Assembly (NCBI GenBank): GCA_029448655.1
Contig: JACCLO010000008.1
Span: forward strand, 2,852,001-2,916,000
Length of the DNA: 64,000 bases
DNA from: Wolfiporia cocos
Taxonomy: Eukaryota > Basidiomycota > Agaricomycetes > Polyporales > Phaeolaceae
Reading direction: 5' to 3'
The notes beneath the pieces were generated by a model. That model was not told where the DNA came from. It was given only the letters and a program-made list of their open reading frames with translations, and did not search any database. Made by a program: the position numbers and the translations under genes. This document shows, one piece after another, positions 32,934-48,054 of this stretch; the first letter of the stretch is position 1, and each line of letters opens with the position of its first letter.

Positions 32934-34456
32934 GGAGCTGCCTACCCGTGAGCACCAAAGAGAAAGAACATAGAGTACGTACCCTTCTCTCAAAGGTGGT
33001 GAGCTATGCAAATGGAACTAGTGCGCGATTCAATATCAGTTGGAGGCATTGTCATTGATGATGTCATTTTGGGCCAATGACGGCGTGGGCTTGCAGCCAC
33101 TCTACCTCTATGGTAAATTCCTTACCCAACTGAGTTATATCACCATTGCCTTATCACTACTTTAGATTCTGTCATTTTTCAGTCGGCTCTTCAATGCGTC
33201 TCTCCTGTAGCTTATCTACTGGCTCATGACGCATTCTGACCCCTGCGCTTTTTCGTTCCTAGCTTGACTCTAAGGATTGGCAACACGGCACCAGATATCC
33301 CCTCGACCCTCAAGAGGAGCTGACAAATGATTGTGTGTCAGTAGGTGGCCAATTGTAAGTTCTATTTATCATTCAGTCATATTATATCATCTGTCTGTGA
33401 TCACTATATGCGCAGTTACGTCATTGAGCGCGCCTCCACCTGCAGGCAAGGAGCCCTCTATCCCACTCAATAGGTGCTCACCGGACCTGCTGCAGGCTGG
33501 ACTCATCATCCGAGGTATGCGGTCACCGGTCAATTATGAGCTCTATCAGTCGTTTATTCATCAGTTTGACTTCGTTTATTTATGATCTAATCATTGTTGC
33601 GGTCAACCGTTTTTCCGGCATCGTTAAGCATTATTACCGACACCTTAATTTCTCTGCCCCTGAGTGTCCAGAATTTTCACTTCATCTCCGCTGTCAATAG
33701 ATACGACTGGTGGGTTTAGTAGGTTACAGCAGGAGGCTAAGCCAGCGAGGTGCACACACCACAATGCCACGTGCTAAGTATATGTGCCAGGTGTGTACCA
33801 TAACACAATTCACCTCGGCTCTGGCTCATCGTGGCAGATTTCATCTCAGCGCTCACTCTAATGGCCAGTAATTCCATAATATGCGTTCACATGTCCTGCC
33901 ACTGCTATATCATGCAGTAAGTCTCATGCGATCTGTTCCATTGAAGCAGTGATCTGATAACTCATAGATGCTGCCTTCGCTTCGGCTCACCAGCCACGGA
34001 CTTCCTGTCATGTTTTTGGTATGTGCATCCTATCCTCGACTTTTATATACTAGCCAGCTCTGTGTAGGAACGGTGCGTTATACTACATATACTGGCCCAC
34101 GGTACCAACTCCCTAACATGCGCTGACATCGCCCTACTTCCATTTCCCGAATACCTAGTATCTCCGCTCCTTCTGTGCCGTAGTACTCATTATGTAATCA
34201 CACGCACCAAATAAATTCTGATTTGACATACCTCGAGTGCCCTGGATTTATCATCAGCCGGGGCAATCTACCCCAATATAATATCTGAGCCAATACTGTC
34301 TGCCCCATGGTAGATCAGCAGGCCCGGAAACTGGTGGCTGATTGGTAACAATTTACCAGATGCCTCTTCAACTGTGCAACAACTCACCAGATGCCTCTGC
34401 GAGTTTTCAAGTGTTCACCAGATGCCACCCGTGACTTTGCAACCATTCACCAGATA
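32934..34456 (+). other. no gene; possible diverged third copy of repeat D
   Basis: Patches at about 33165-33200 (tctgtcat...cagtcggctctt) and 34020-34060 (ggtatgtgcatcctatcctcgacttttatatact) resemble repeat D at 41355-41395 and 41580-41620, in the same orientation as copy 2. Several ACCAGATGCC motifs recur at 34350-34455. No ORF is convincing. Confidence 0.35.
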
Positions 34457-35057
34457 GTGATGTGCAAAGCACGGCTCAAAGCCATGAGCCGGGCCTGGCC
34501 GAGCCGACTTAAGCCGGGCCGAGCCGAGCCTGGGGGGCGGCTTAAGACGGCTCAGGGCCCGGCTTGGATCGTGAGCCGGCCGTAGCCGAGCCCTGAGCCG
34601 GCGGCTTTAGGCGCGCAGCTGTGGTATTGTTAAAATTAGCGAAGATGGTTTAAGATTTTGCATCAATTCACCTTATATGATCTCAATGGCCATTACAATG
34701 ACTTGTATCTGCTAACACGGTGCGGAACGTTGTGACTACTGTTGCGATCGGGGTTGTGATCGAGATCTGGATTTTCGGTCAACATCATAAGCAGCTGTAT
34801 AAACACTTGTAGATCAGATTATCAACAAATAGTAGACATATAAGCATTCTGAATATGTTGTGCTGTCATTTGAACTGCACAAGCCAATAATTCCGAGGTC
34901 CTACCTGATTACCCATAAGCCCCGGCCTGAGCCTGAGCCGGGCCCAAGCCGGCCTGAGCCGTCAAGGAGGGCCCGGCTTGACATTTCGCTGAGCCCGAGC
35001 CCTTCAAAGCCGGGCCCAAGCCCCGGGCTTTGCGCCGAGCCGTGCTTTGCACATCAC
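34457..35057. mobile_element. TA-flanked inverted-repeat element, GCCGAGCC-rich arms
   Basis: The terminal repeat GTGATGTGCAAAGCACGGCT is perfect at both ends. TA is at 34455-34456 and 35058-35059. The arms (to about 34610 and from 34910) are built of degenerate AGCCGGGCC/GCCGAGCC units. The 601-bp length and TA duplication suggest a mariner-type MITE (inference). Confidence 0.75.
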
Positions 35058-35059
35058 TA

Positions 35060-35792
35060 TCACCAGATGCCCCGGTATTTCCCAAGATGTCAAAATACAA
35101 AACATATTTTATCGGCCTAAACCAGTCTGACAACGTTTACCAGTCTGACGACACTTATCTATGCTTATCTACTATCTCGCCTTTTGCTGATGTTCCTGGT
35201 TCGATTCCTGGTTTGCGACGCTTTATTTTGGTACTAACGGGCGCCTAATTTCGATGACTTAGAGTGCCCCAGATGCATCTGCGGTGTCTCTGAAGATGCA
35301 TCTGTGGCACTGAAACTCTAGTGTGTGTGTGTCATACTGGGGTACATAGCTATGTTATTTCTATGGAGTCGCGCTGGGTCACAGAATGTGACATCTTGTG
35401 ACAAATTTGATACTGCATAAGACCTCATAATGCATAAAGAAAACCGGTCACCATCATTATGCATTATGAGGTCTTCAACTGTATGCACAAGCCATCGGAA
35501 TCCCGAGTGGACGACGTCCATCATAGCTTCACGATGCTAATGAACAGATCCGCCCGCTGATGTTTCTACCAGGGTGTCAGACGACCGGACATCACTGCCA
35601 CCTTGACAGCTAACAAAGATCGCATCATTCGCAGACTCGGAGAATGCAGGGTTTAGCGCACTGATCGTCTACAAGGTTCTTTGTATAAGGTTCCCATCTA
35701 AATAGCGCCCCATCAATGATACCAGGTGCATGGGCGCAGGAGCTACCACATTTAAGTAATGGAGTGATCCGTTTCGCAGGCCGCACTTCGCC
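35060..35792. other. no gene; contains a pogo-end relic
   Basis: About 35375-35486 resembles the right terminal part of the pogo element (32850-32933), with ctcataatgcat, atgcattatgag and tcaactgta in the same order. The rest is unassigned. Confidence 0.45.
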
Positions 35793-38750
<2,958 letters not shown>

Positions 38751-39279
38751 GTCCGAGACTACAGATGTGCTATGTTTGTTCGTGGGATTGTAATATATCA
38801 GACATATTGGTCTCGCACATCCTGGAAGAGGCGAGAGCTGGCTACGCTTATCGAGCGAGATACCCTCGTCTTGTCTCCCAAGACTGGCTGTAATTACTGG
38901 GAGAAATATAAGTTGTTTCAGCAAACTCTAGTGTGATCATGACGACCACGCGTCCTGCCGTCGTACATTCTCATCAGTTGTCCGCGTCCGCTCGCGCAGG
39001 CCTTGCACAATGTGACCGACCCAAGTGTGTCAGCCCGGTACATCGGCACGAATGTCTCGGCGACTGTCAAGTGTATACCGCCTTCATAGGGAAATTCCCA
39101 TCCTAACCGAACTTGGACACGCGAACAATATCAGATGTCCCTTGACATTTTCAACTTCACGCAATGAGACTACCAGACTTTGCACGTGTTATCTGCCCCT
39201 CCGTCTACTCCATACGTGTCCATTAGAGTATGCATCATGGGAACATAGGGCGAACAAGTTGTCTAAGTTACTCTCTTGA
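38751..39279. other. intergenic, nothing recognised
   Basis: I see no gene or repeat in this stretch between the GMC gene and foldback copy iii. Confidence 0.4.
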
Positions 39280-39408
39280 GTAGAGTTTCAGTCAACTATC
39301 TTCAAAATCTGCCAACTGCCCTTCGCTTAAGAAATTGCAGTTGCGAGCTAGGTTTGCACACAGATTAATCTGCTAGCTGCGGCAGATTAATCTACTGTGA
39401 CAATAAAA

Positions 39409-39495
39409 TGGTACATCCGGGATTCGAACCAAGGACCTTAGCACAGATGAGAATAAGAACATCACAGCATAATTAGCCCACTGAGCCATAGTGAT
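39409..39495 (-). ncRNA. tRNA-like Pol III unit, left arm of copy iii
   Basis: B box GGTTCGAATCC and A-box-like GGCTCAGTGGGC read outward, with a TTTT run beyond. Confidence 0.52.
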
Positions 39496-39780
39496 AACAG
39501 TTACCTTTGACCAATCAAAATATATATAACACAAATTTTACACACAATTTCCGCAAATCATCAAGGCAACTAACTGCTACAACAAGCATTAGAAAATAAT
39601 GATAGTGGTAGCTTGTTTTACCATGCCTAACCTGGAGCAATTCACAATGGGAAAGTACACTGGAATCACAGGTCTTTAGAGGCAGATTCATTTGTATTTG
39701 TGTTATGGAAGATGTTAAAACTGCGAAAATGAAGTTTACAAAATACTCTATATATTTCTTAAAAGTGCGTAGATACTAGT

Positions 39781-39868
39781 TGCACTGTAGCTCAGTTGGC
39801 TAATGTATGCTGCAATGCTCTTATTCTCATCTGTGCTAAGGTCCTTGGTTTGAATCCCGGATGTACCA
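39781..39868 (+). ncRNA. tRNA-like Pol III unit, right arm of copy iii
   Basis: A box TAGCTCAGTTGG; the B box has one change (GGTTTGAATCC, a C-to-T). ACCA then TTTT. Confidence 0.55.
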
Positions 39869-40261
39869 TTTTATTGTCACAGTAGATTAATCTGCCGCAG
39901 TTGGCAGATTAAGATAATTGACTGAAGTCCCTCCTCTTGAAAGACAGCTGTTTTCCCTGCGTTTCAGGGATTGACACATCAGTGTGAGTATGACATTAGT
40001 GACAGTTATTGCATGCCGCGCTGGCTGATTTGGCATTCATGACTCCCCTGCATCTCCATTTTACTCCTGCAGCTCAAGCTTCAAAGCTTCAAGCCGAAGT
40101 TCCTCTTGCAGTCAATTGCTGGTCAAATCTCAAATTTTTGGAATGAGATCTCAGATTCCAACCCTGCATTGGCAAAACACGTACTCTCAAATCTAGTCCA
40201 CTAACTATTGTAAATAGCAGCTTGGTAGATATGCGTAGATACGAGCAGATACTATGTGCAG

Positions 40262-40460
40262 GGTACTTGCAGGATCAACAAGGACCAAAATACTATTTGC
40301 AGGATCAATGAGGACCAACATGCTATTTCCAGGATCAACAAGGACCGAAATGTCAAATTGCAGGATCAACGAGGACCGAAATGTCAAATTGCAGGATCAT
40401 AGAGGACGAATATATTAATTGCAGGATTAAAGAGGATGGACATATTCATTACAGGACTAA
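40262..40460 (-). repeat. degenerate minisatellite in repeat D2
   Basis: Units of 30-31 bp contain TTGCAGGATCAACGAGGACC. Indels are present, unlike copy 1. The minus-strand frame 40387-40205 keeps the tail ending SCYLQ. Confidence 0.8.
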
Positions 40461-40536
40461 TGGCACAGCAATACCAATGGCAGTCATAAGACACATGAAT
40501 TTACTCAGTAATATGCATAGTCCCTCAGAGAGCATG

Positions 40537-41075
40537 TGTTACGGTCCGTACAATATCGGAATATCTTTGACGCCTCACTGGAGGAGAGGACTTAGCGTTC
40601 AACCACATTGTCGTGCGTTTATTTCCAGGGTTCTCTGATCAACCAGCGACCCTCGTTTCATGTATAACAGCCCTATGCCCATGGTCTCGTAGCATATCAG
40701 GTTCTAGCTGATATCCTGTGTATAACCACAGAGCTTCTGCATTTCAGCCATTGTTGCGCTCAACCGCAACGTTTCAGCTTAGTTATCGTAGCGTACTAAC
40801 TATATGGACTTAGTGGTAGCAGTACCAAGGACACTATGACCCCGATTACAGAATCGTAGTATAAAGACCCTGCTGTAAATACTGGTCGAGTTCCTCAGCT
40901 CGACCTTGTTGAATTACAAGGATCCTATACTCGTTCTCAAAGGCTTGAAGCAACTAAAGCCTGCAGCTAGTATATCGACGCTCGACTCTGTGGAGTCCGA
41001 CGAATAGTGCGCTATTCGACACACTGAGTAACTCGACTTAGTTATTTCAGCTGAACGGATATTCGATCCATAACA
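40537..41075 (+). mobile_element. solo LTR, family C
   Basis: 539 bp, the same length as 14438-14976. The duplication gcatg is at 40532-40536 and 41076-41080. It contains TATAAAG (about 40859) and, about 40 nt downstream, CAGCTCGACCTTG, the family B/C self-primer segment. Confidence 0.92.
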
Positions 41076-42995
41076 GCATGTAAAACAGAAGCTCATGTAT
41101 TCATGCACAATAGTTTGGTTACAACTACCATACATGTAAGGATCGAATGGCTTTGTTGAGGCAAGGCGGACATCTTTGACAGCACCCTGTTGAGTATAAG
41201 TGCCAGTACAGATCAGTTACTTCCTGCTAAAGCACATGAAGCTGGGCACGTGTAGTATGAGAGGTGTCTGGGTATCTGATCATGAGCATGACATGGCTCC
41301 CATCCTATTTGGTAAGTCCCTTACTTGATCAGGCAACCCTTTGCATCATACTTTGTAATCTGTCATACTTTAGTCGGCTCTTGAATCTTGCCAAGTCCCA
41401 TAAAAACTAGCTCTTAGTGGATTTTTCCTTCTTCTCTTCAACTCATATCATCCTCTTGACGCCTCAAGTGCAGGCTGTCGCCTGTGTAGGAATCCGGGTT
41501 GTGCCAGACAACCACCATGCCCTACTGCCTACCAGGAGCCCCGCTATGGTGTGATGGGTTCTGATAGCAAATGCATACTGGTATGTACATAGTGTCCTTG
41601 ACTTTATACTAACACCGGCCACCGAACCACCACCGGTCCCGCCATACCCGGATCCGGCATAACTGCCCCTATTGTACCAGGGGCACAACTGCTCCCGCAC
41701 CGTGGCAACGAGATCACACCCATGTGCTGTGCCTGAGGTGCACACACTTCCAACAACCTGCACATTTCTAACCTGCCCACTGCTCCCTCTCCTCCTAGCA
41801 GGTGTGCTCCAGCATGTCTGCTTACACATGTCCCACTGAACAAGAAGCAGCACATGGTGCTATCGGACTGGGATGCATGCTGCGGCCCATGGTGCATGCT
41901 CTACAACTTGCAGGCAGGTGCGCTGCATCCCATCTGCCATGCTCATGCCGCATATACAGTAGCTGTCCACCATCCCGCACAATCAACACATCGGAATTCC
42001 CTTGAGCATATATTCTTGCTGACTGTCATGGTGCTATCCACCACACACATCCCACCATGGTCCTCCACGTGTGCCCACCCTACAGCACAGACACACAGGC
42101 AGTCAATGAAGAGGATATCACCGCACCATTTGAGTGGGCCGGACATGGCATTCTTGTATGCACAGCAGTGAGCCGTGCCTCCCCTCTTCCTCATACCCGG
42201 CTCACCTTGCTCACTTGGCCATAGCAGGCTGCATGCAGGTGATGTGACTGATCCATATGTCATTGTGTTTGTGTCTCACACACCTGCGTCCATCACAGAT
42301 GCAAAGCATGTACAGTGGATGGGCCTCTTCCCCCCATCCTTCATGGCAGATGTCATGACAGTGATCATGTGCATCCCTCCTTTGTTCCTTCATTCCTTCA
42401 TTCCCTTTCTGCCCATGGCGACTCATCACTGACATACTATGTGTAGTAACAGTGAGTACCACACACAGGACATGCTCTCAATGGTGGTAGTGCACGGCGT
42501 CCCAACTGCGCCCATTAGTAGCATTCATGCTGATACTTATAGGGTACCACCATATATGCCACAGGCAGGGGTGGAGGTCACTGACTACTGTACTGTAGTA
42601 GATCTTTCATAGCTCCTTCTGTCAGTAGACAGCTCTACTTATGTGGTTGTACGCATGCATATTACGAATAAAATCGAGCTTTCATTGACACTGCACTGTA
42701 TGAATACATTTTTAAGAGCTGCATTCCTGGAACCTGCACTGACATCTGCCCAGGTGACCACTATTGTGCACTCCTCACAATAGCACAGGGCCTCAGGTGA
42801 GGTCCTCGCAATAGCATGGGCCTCAGGTGAGGTCCTTGCAAGAACCCGTCCCTTGGGCACTTGCTATTGTGCGGACCTGCCACTATAAGGGGGTTATATA
42901 TGAGTATACCAGTCCGGCTACAATTACAGGACCTGCTAGGTATATCTATGTAGATACAAGTAGATCTATGGTCTCACACTTCGCTGATGTGGCAG

Positions 42996-43368
42996 GAAGA
43001 CTCGGGCTACGTCACTGAGCCTGATTGCTGCTGATTATGAGCTGCTCACGCCATCTCTGTAGTCACATGTGACACACAGGTACACTGGTGTTTCTATGCA
43101 GTGACATGTGCATTCATCAGTAACCATCAAGTGATCACAGAAAACACGTCTGAGACTCTGATCGCACACACCGGAGGCATTATCTAATGACTTTGTCGGA
43201 AACATGTGGTATCATTTAAATAAGTGATCAAATGCAAACATAATGCATTGATTGCTTATATAATATCTTCATTAGATAATGCCCCCCCGCTGTCTGGATC
43301 TTTACGCAGCCCATGGCCAGCTGAGGTCCTGTGTTTCTTACAATGTTATCAACCAATGCATTATGTTT
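42996..43368. other. no gene; inverted-repeat remnant
   Basis: About 43172-43290 starts GGCATTATCTAATGA and ends TCATTAGATAATGCC. The same arm recurs inverted at 44886-44955, just beyond foldback copy iv. It is probably a small MITE into which copy iv inserted, with poorly defined boundaries. Confidence 0.4.
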
Positions 43369-43494
43369 GAGGGACTTCAGTCAATTATCTTAATCTGCCA
43401 ACTGCCTTTCGCTTAAAAAATCGCAGTTGCGAGCTAGGTTTGCACGCAGATTAATCTGCTAGCTGCGGCAGATTAATCTACTGTGACAATAAAA

Positions 43495-43584
43495 TGGTAC
43501 ACCCAGGATTCGAACTAAGGACCTCAGCACAAATGAGAATAAGAGCATCGCAGCATACATTAGCCAACTGAGCCATGGTGCAAC
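43495..43584 (-). ncRNA. tRNA-like Pol III unit, left arm of copy iv
   Basis: A box TGGCTCAGTTGG and B-box-like AGTTCGAATCC read outward, with a TTTT run beyond. Confidence 0.55.
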
Positions 43585-43702
43585 TACTGTCTGCACACTT
43601 TTAAGAAATATATAGTGTATTTTGTAAACTTCATTTTCGCAGTTTAACATCTTCCATAACACAAATACAAATGAATCTGCCTCTAAAGACCTGTGATTCC
43701 AG

Positions 43703-44488
43703 TCCCCAGACCTTGCACGTGGCTGCTGCCACCCAGGAGGACCCGAGCGGAGTGCGAAAAACATATTGCAGCAGCCACTGTACAAGGTCTGGTGGGTTTC
43801 GTCAGGGCGGGTGTAGGTGACCCCGTCTCGTGATCGCGACGCTGGCCTACAGCGTGACGCACATCCTCACAATTGTACTTGTATGCTACCAGATTTTGCA
43901 GAATCACTGTCATAATGCCCTCAAGCAAACTCACGCAGACTGCGACGTTAACGATATGCTCAATACGGCACGTACTGTGGCCGAGAAATGTTGCCAATAT
44001 TATACTCATCCGCAGATACACGCCGCTTAGTCACCGAGAAATTCCAAAACGTATTTGGGGCTGACAGAGTGCAGTACGACTGGCAGCTTGATGTCAGGGA
44101 GGCACTGCTGCTGCACCTAGACTCCATTGTCACTGCCGGCACAGGATCGGGCAAAACTGGACTGGTTTTGATGTCTGATGAGATGGTGGCAAAGTCGTGA
44201 TTGCCGTTGTTAAGCTCAGACATTATGATTTAAAGATAAGATGGTGCAGTATGGCATAGACGCGGCCAGCTACGCTTCACGTGCGTTTGTGAGCTCATCG
44301 AGTGCAACGCGTCGCGCACTGTACGCCACGCCAGCATTGCGGTCATGAGACGGGGTCACCTACACCCGCCCTGACAAAACCCACCAGACCTTATACCAGT
44401 GGCACCTGCAATATGTTTTTCGCACTCCGCCCGGACATGTCTGGGCTGCAGGTGCCACGTGAGGTATAAGGTCTGGAATCGAGACTAG
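43703..44488 (+). mobile_element. 786-bp insert carrying a helicase-like fragment
   Basis: The insert is flanked by attccag at 43696-43702 and 44489-44495. Its ends carry inverted CCAGACCTT plus further matching blocks (agtgcgaaaaacatattgca inverted near 44410). Between them a frame at about 44030-44200 reads WQLDVREALLLHLDSIVTAGTGSGKT, in which AGTGSGKT is a Walker A (P-loop) motif in the context seen in fungal RecQ/DEAD-type helicases. Only this fragment is present. Either a transposon captured a helicase piece or this is a deleted helicase-bearing element. Confidence 0.6.
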
Positions 44489-44664
44489 ATTCCAGTGTAT
44501 TCAGCTTTCCCATAGTGAGTTGCTCCAGGTCAGGCATGGTAAAACAAGCTACCACTATCATTGATTTTTTTGTGCTTGTTGTAGCAGTTAGTTGCCTTGA
44601 TGATTTGCGGAAATTGTGTGTAAAATTTGCGTTATATATATTTTGATTGGTCAATGGTAACTGT

Positions 44665-44752
44665 TATCACTATGGCTCAGTTGGCTAATTATGCTGCAAT
44701 GCTCTTATTCTCACCTGTGCTAAGGTCCTTGGTTCGAATCCCGGATGTACCA
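44665..44752 (+). ncRNA. tRNA-like Pol III unit, right arm of copy iv
   Basis: A box TGGCTCAGTTGG and B box GGTTCGAATCC, ending ACCA then TTTT. Confidence 0.58.
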
Positions 44753-44955
44753 TTTTATTGTCACAGTAGATTAATCTGCCGCAGCTAGCAGATTAATCTG
44801 TGTGCAAACCTAGCTCGCAACTGCAATTTCTTAAGTGAAAGGCAGTTGGCAGATTAAGATAGTTGACTGAAACTCTACTATGTTTGCATTTGATCACTTA
44901 TTTCAATGATACTAACATGTTTCCGACAAAGTCATTAGATAACGCCCCCGGTGAC

Positions 44956-46383
44956 AGCGGTACTTCTAGCTGGCCGCTTCTTGTACACCCCGCTTTGATA
45001 CTTGATCTCTCATAACGCCGCCTGTCACGAAGATTGATAACAAGACGATCTTGGCGCTCGCTTGGCGCAGCGGTGGGATCTCACGGTAGGTTCGCCCAAC
45101 ACCTGTAATCGTTCCTTTCTCTAAATCTACCCCATTTCTGACTCCGCAAGACTAAGGCTAGAATCGGACTCCCAGGGTATCTCGGTAACAGGAAGGTTGA
45201 TCCCGCACTCTGAATATGAACTATTAGAGAGGTTTCGCGACCGCCTTACCGCCCATGATTTCTGGTTGATCCAGAGCTCCACACCCACCGCAGGTCTTGG
45301 GAGCCGACGTGCCGAGAACTCCGCTGCCGATTAGGTGGCACCTTGCACCACTCATGCGACTCGCATCAAAGCTGCAGGTACCTCCTGATGCAACTGCAAC
45401 TTGGCCAAGGCTACCTCTTCACGAGCCTAACGTAACCTGTGCTTTGTTGAATCGCATTCAACAAAATCACAACATACATATCTAGCTGTCAAAACCATGC
45501 TGTACGGGCCAATAAGATCATTTCGCTCCGATACATGTATGGCGGCATGCCCGTGTCAGGAGAGGAATTAGCAGCTACTAAAGCTCGCAACTCTGGAAGG
45601 CGCCCATTGTGACCAACGGAGGATTGATTTCAACTGTCGCCTTCTAGAACTGCGGAATTTCTACTATCGTCTGATTCTGCAAGTTGGCACAGAGCGCAAA
45701 CTGAAGGCATGTTTCTCTTCGATCACATCAATACTTTGCCCCCGGCATCTTCCAATTTCCTAGTGTTCAGGCATCAGCAACAGCTTTGCGAGATGCGCCC
45801 CGTCAGCCACAGGCAGATCGAATGTCAAATAATGGACAGCTAGAAGTCTCATTGTGGGAAGCAGAGTTAACACCCGGGAAGGGTGCTATCTGATTGGACG
45901 CATGCTAGTCAGGGTCCCAAATCATGCTTTGATGCAGATGACAATATGATGTCGACCCATTGTCCCCATTCATACAGTTTCCAATCTCAGCGGTAAATAT
46001 GTACTTCCTGCTTAACGCGTTCTCTGCGCAGATTACGGGAGAATCGCCAGGCCGCTTTGTGTACTACATTTGCGTTCCCACAACCCAGGATGCACGTTCA
46101 TTGACATCTGAAATTGGCGAACATCAGCTTTAGGAGCGTAACTGATCACTTTCTAATAGTATTGGTAGGTAGAAGCACTGCAGCCGTAACCTCAGCGTCT
46201 CCACTCGCGCATGCACGGGAGCATCTGATATTTGGCTACGGCGGCTGTGGATGGTGTGCTAGCTCATAACACCGTAGTGCATGGCCAAATATCTACACGG
46301 GCGCGGCGCTGGAGCAGCACTGCAACCACTGAGTGTACCGCATTTTTCTCTGGTCGGGCCCTGCCAGAGACGGAATCCCTGCC
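44956..46383. other. intergenic, no gene recognised
   Basis: Short frames only; no domain, repeat or RNA gene that I can support. Confidence 0.35.
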
Positions 46384-48054
46384 ATGTCGCTTACTGTAGC
46401 TGAAGCAGCTGAGGCCATCTATCTCGCAAAGTTCATGTAAGCAGCGACATTTCTATATCGTAGCGATCTCAACGTTCAGGCCTTTTCTCTGTCAGCGATG
46501 GACCCGCACTCGTCGGCATTTTTCTGAATGTGATGTAAGTTGATAGTAGCCCTCACTTACTGAGGCCACTTACCTGTAGGTCTGTGCAGGCTATACGGCG
46601 TCATGGTGACACAGACGTTTTTCTACTATTCGAATTTTACTCGGTATGTAGATCACCCTAACCATATATGTCGTTCAAGCCATTTGAGAGCATATGTTAG
46701 CGATCCCAAGTGGATAAAGTACTACGTGAGTTGATGTGCGCGTGAGGGGAAGTTAACACTAATCGTGGACAGGTTGGACTTCTCCTCTTCGCTGACACCC
46801 TCAACACGATTTTCAACATATGGTGGATCTACAACGTACTAATCAATCAATTCGGTATATACAGACATGATCATACTATGTTCACAGTTCCTAATTATCT
46901 ACTACACAGGCAGTCTTCAGGGTGTGACTGTAGCTAACTGGCGTAAGACCTTGATAGCTGTCACCTTGAGATATACTTACCACTCTACAGTGTTTGAAAC
47001 TGGTAAGATCAGATAATACAGAGCCGATCGTTAATATCGTGAACAATGTTTATTCTGTTACAAGAGGAGTCAATGGCAGTGAGTCAATATCGATAGGCTT
47101 GAATGCGGTTAAGAGGCAATTTACGGATATCTCAAAGGGCCTCATCGGGATGCAAGTTCAGCTCTTCTATGCCTGGAGAATCCTGAAGCTCACCGGAAAC
47201 AAATGGCTTACGGCTGTTATTTGTACGTTCTCGGTGATCGGATGTTGTAAGCACATCTCTTTTATAACTCTGGCAAAATCTCTAAGTGATTTCTGAAGTG
47301 GCTGGCATTGGAACCTCAATCAATGTCGCAATCAAACCTTTGTTTGTCAACTTCGAGCATTACAAGGTAGCTCTAACAGCTCAATTGCCAGAAACATAAC
47401 TTACTAGATCATAGGAAGTCGTGATTCTCTGGCTGGCAGCTGCTGCGTTCACAGATGTGATAATCGCACTATCTTTGACCTGGCACTTAGTAAGTCATGT
47501 GTAAACGACACCTTGTGAGACATCTCTCAAGGACTGATATTCTGTTCAACAGCATAAACATCGCACAGGGCACGTTTGGACCGATACAGTTGTGTCAAGG
47601 ATCATTCAAAGTATGCATATATGTGCATATGCGCGATCTTCACTTGCTAACGCTGCATTATGACAGTAACAATGTCAAACGGATTGATTACTGCAAGTTT
47701 TGCATTGGCTGATATCATTGCATTCGTGTCGACGGTGAGACAGATGCGCACTAGATGCTCTACGATATATATGCTGAGTGATGCCTATGCATAGAACGGG
47801 GGACTTCATTTGGGTGAGTAGTACTCTTGCAAATATGGCAATATAATGCTGAAGTGTTTCCGAAAGCTTTCAACTACACGTTGTGCAAGCTGTGAGTCTG
47901 AGAAAGCTGACAAACTTGCAACTTGTCTGACGATCGTATTAGCTACGGTAATTCTGTCATGTCTAGCTTAAACTCTCGTCCCATCAGTTCAAAGACTGGA
48001 AATGCTTCCTTCGGGACGAGTTCTTCTCGCGGGGTCGGTAGTACTGTTCACTGA
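46384..48054 (+). CDS. DUF6534-like multi-pass membrane protein
   Basis: ATG 46384; exon 1 to 46436, intron to 46495, exon 2 to 46534, then several short exons. Reassembled motifs GPALVGIFLN, LYGVMVTQTFFYY, DPKWIKYY, LLLFADTLNTIF, VQLFYAWRI and a Ser-rich tail ending GSTVH (stop 48052-48054) match the arrangement of the large Agaricomycete family annotated DUF6534, with about six or seven hydrophobic segments. The biochemical role of this family is unknown. Later exon junctions are approximate; the segment near 47500 is less well conserved, so a lesion is possible. Confidence 0.7.

Larger units (their letters stand above)
39280..39933. mobile_element. tRNA-armed foldback element, copy iii
   Basis: 654 bp with the 7-bp duplication ctcttga at 39273-39279 and 39934-39940. 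The right arm lacks about 60 bp between the tRNA-like unit and the end (a deletion between ccgcag repeats), so the arms are unequal. Confidence 0.9.
40165..42995 (-). repeat. unclassified repeat D, copy 2 (inverted relative to copy 1)
   Basis: It runs antiparallel to 14207-17022 with conserved order: minisatellite end near 40200, middle segments around 41300-42560, and the CTGCCACATCAGCGAAGTG end near 42995. A C-family solo LTR (40537-41075) is nested at a different site from those in copy 1. Several open frames exist, but none carries a known domain. Confidence 0.62.
43369..44878. mobile_element. tRNA-armed foldback element, copy iv (with nested insert)
   Basis: The 7-bp duplication tatgttt is at 43362-43368 and 44879-44885. 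Removing the insert at 43703-44488 and its repeat leaves about 717 bp, matching copies ii and v. It is in the opposite orientation to copies i, iii and v, judged by its end types. Confidence 0.9.
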
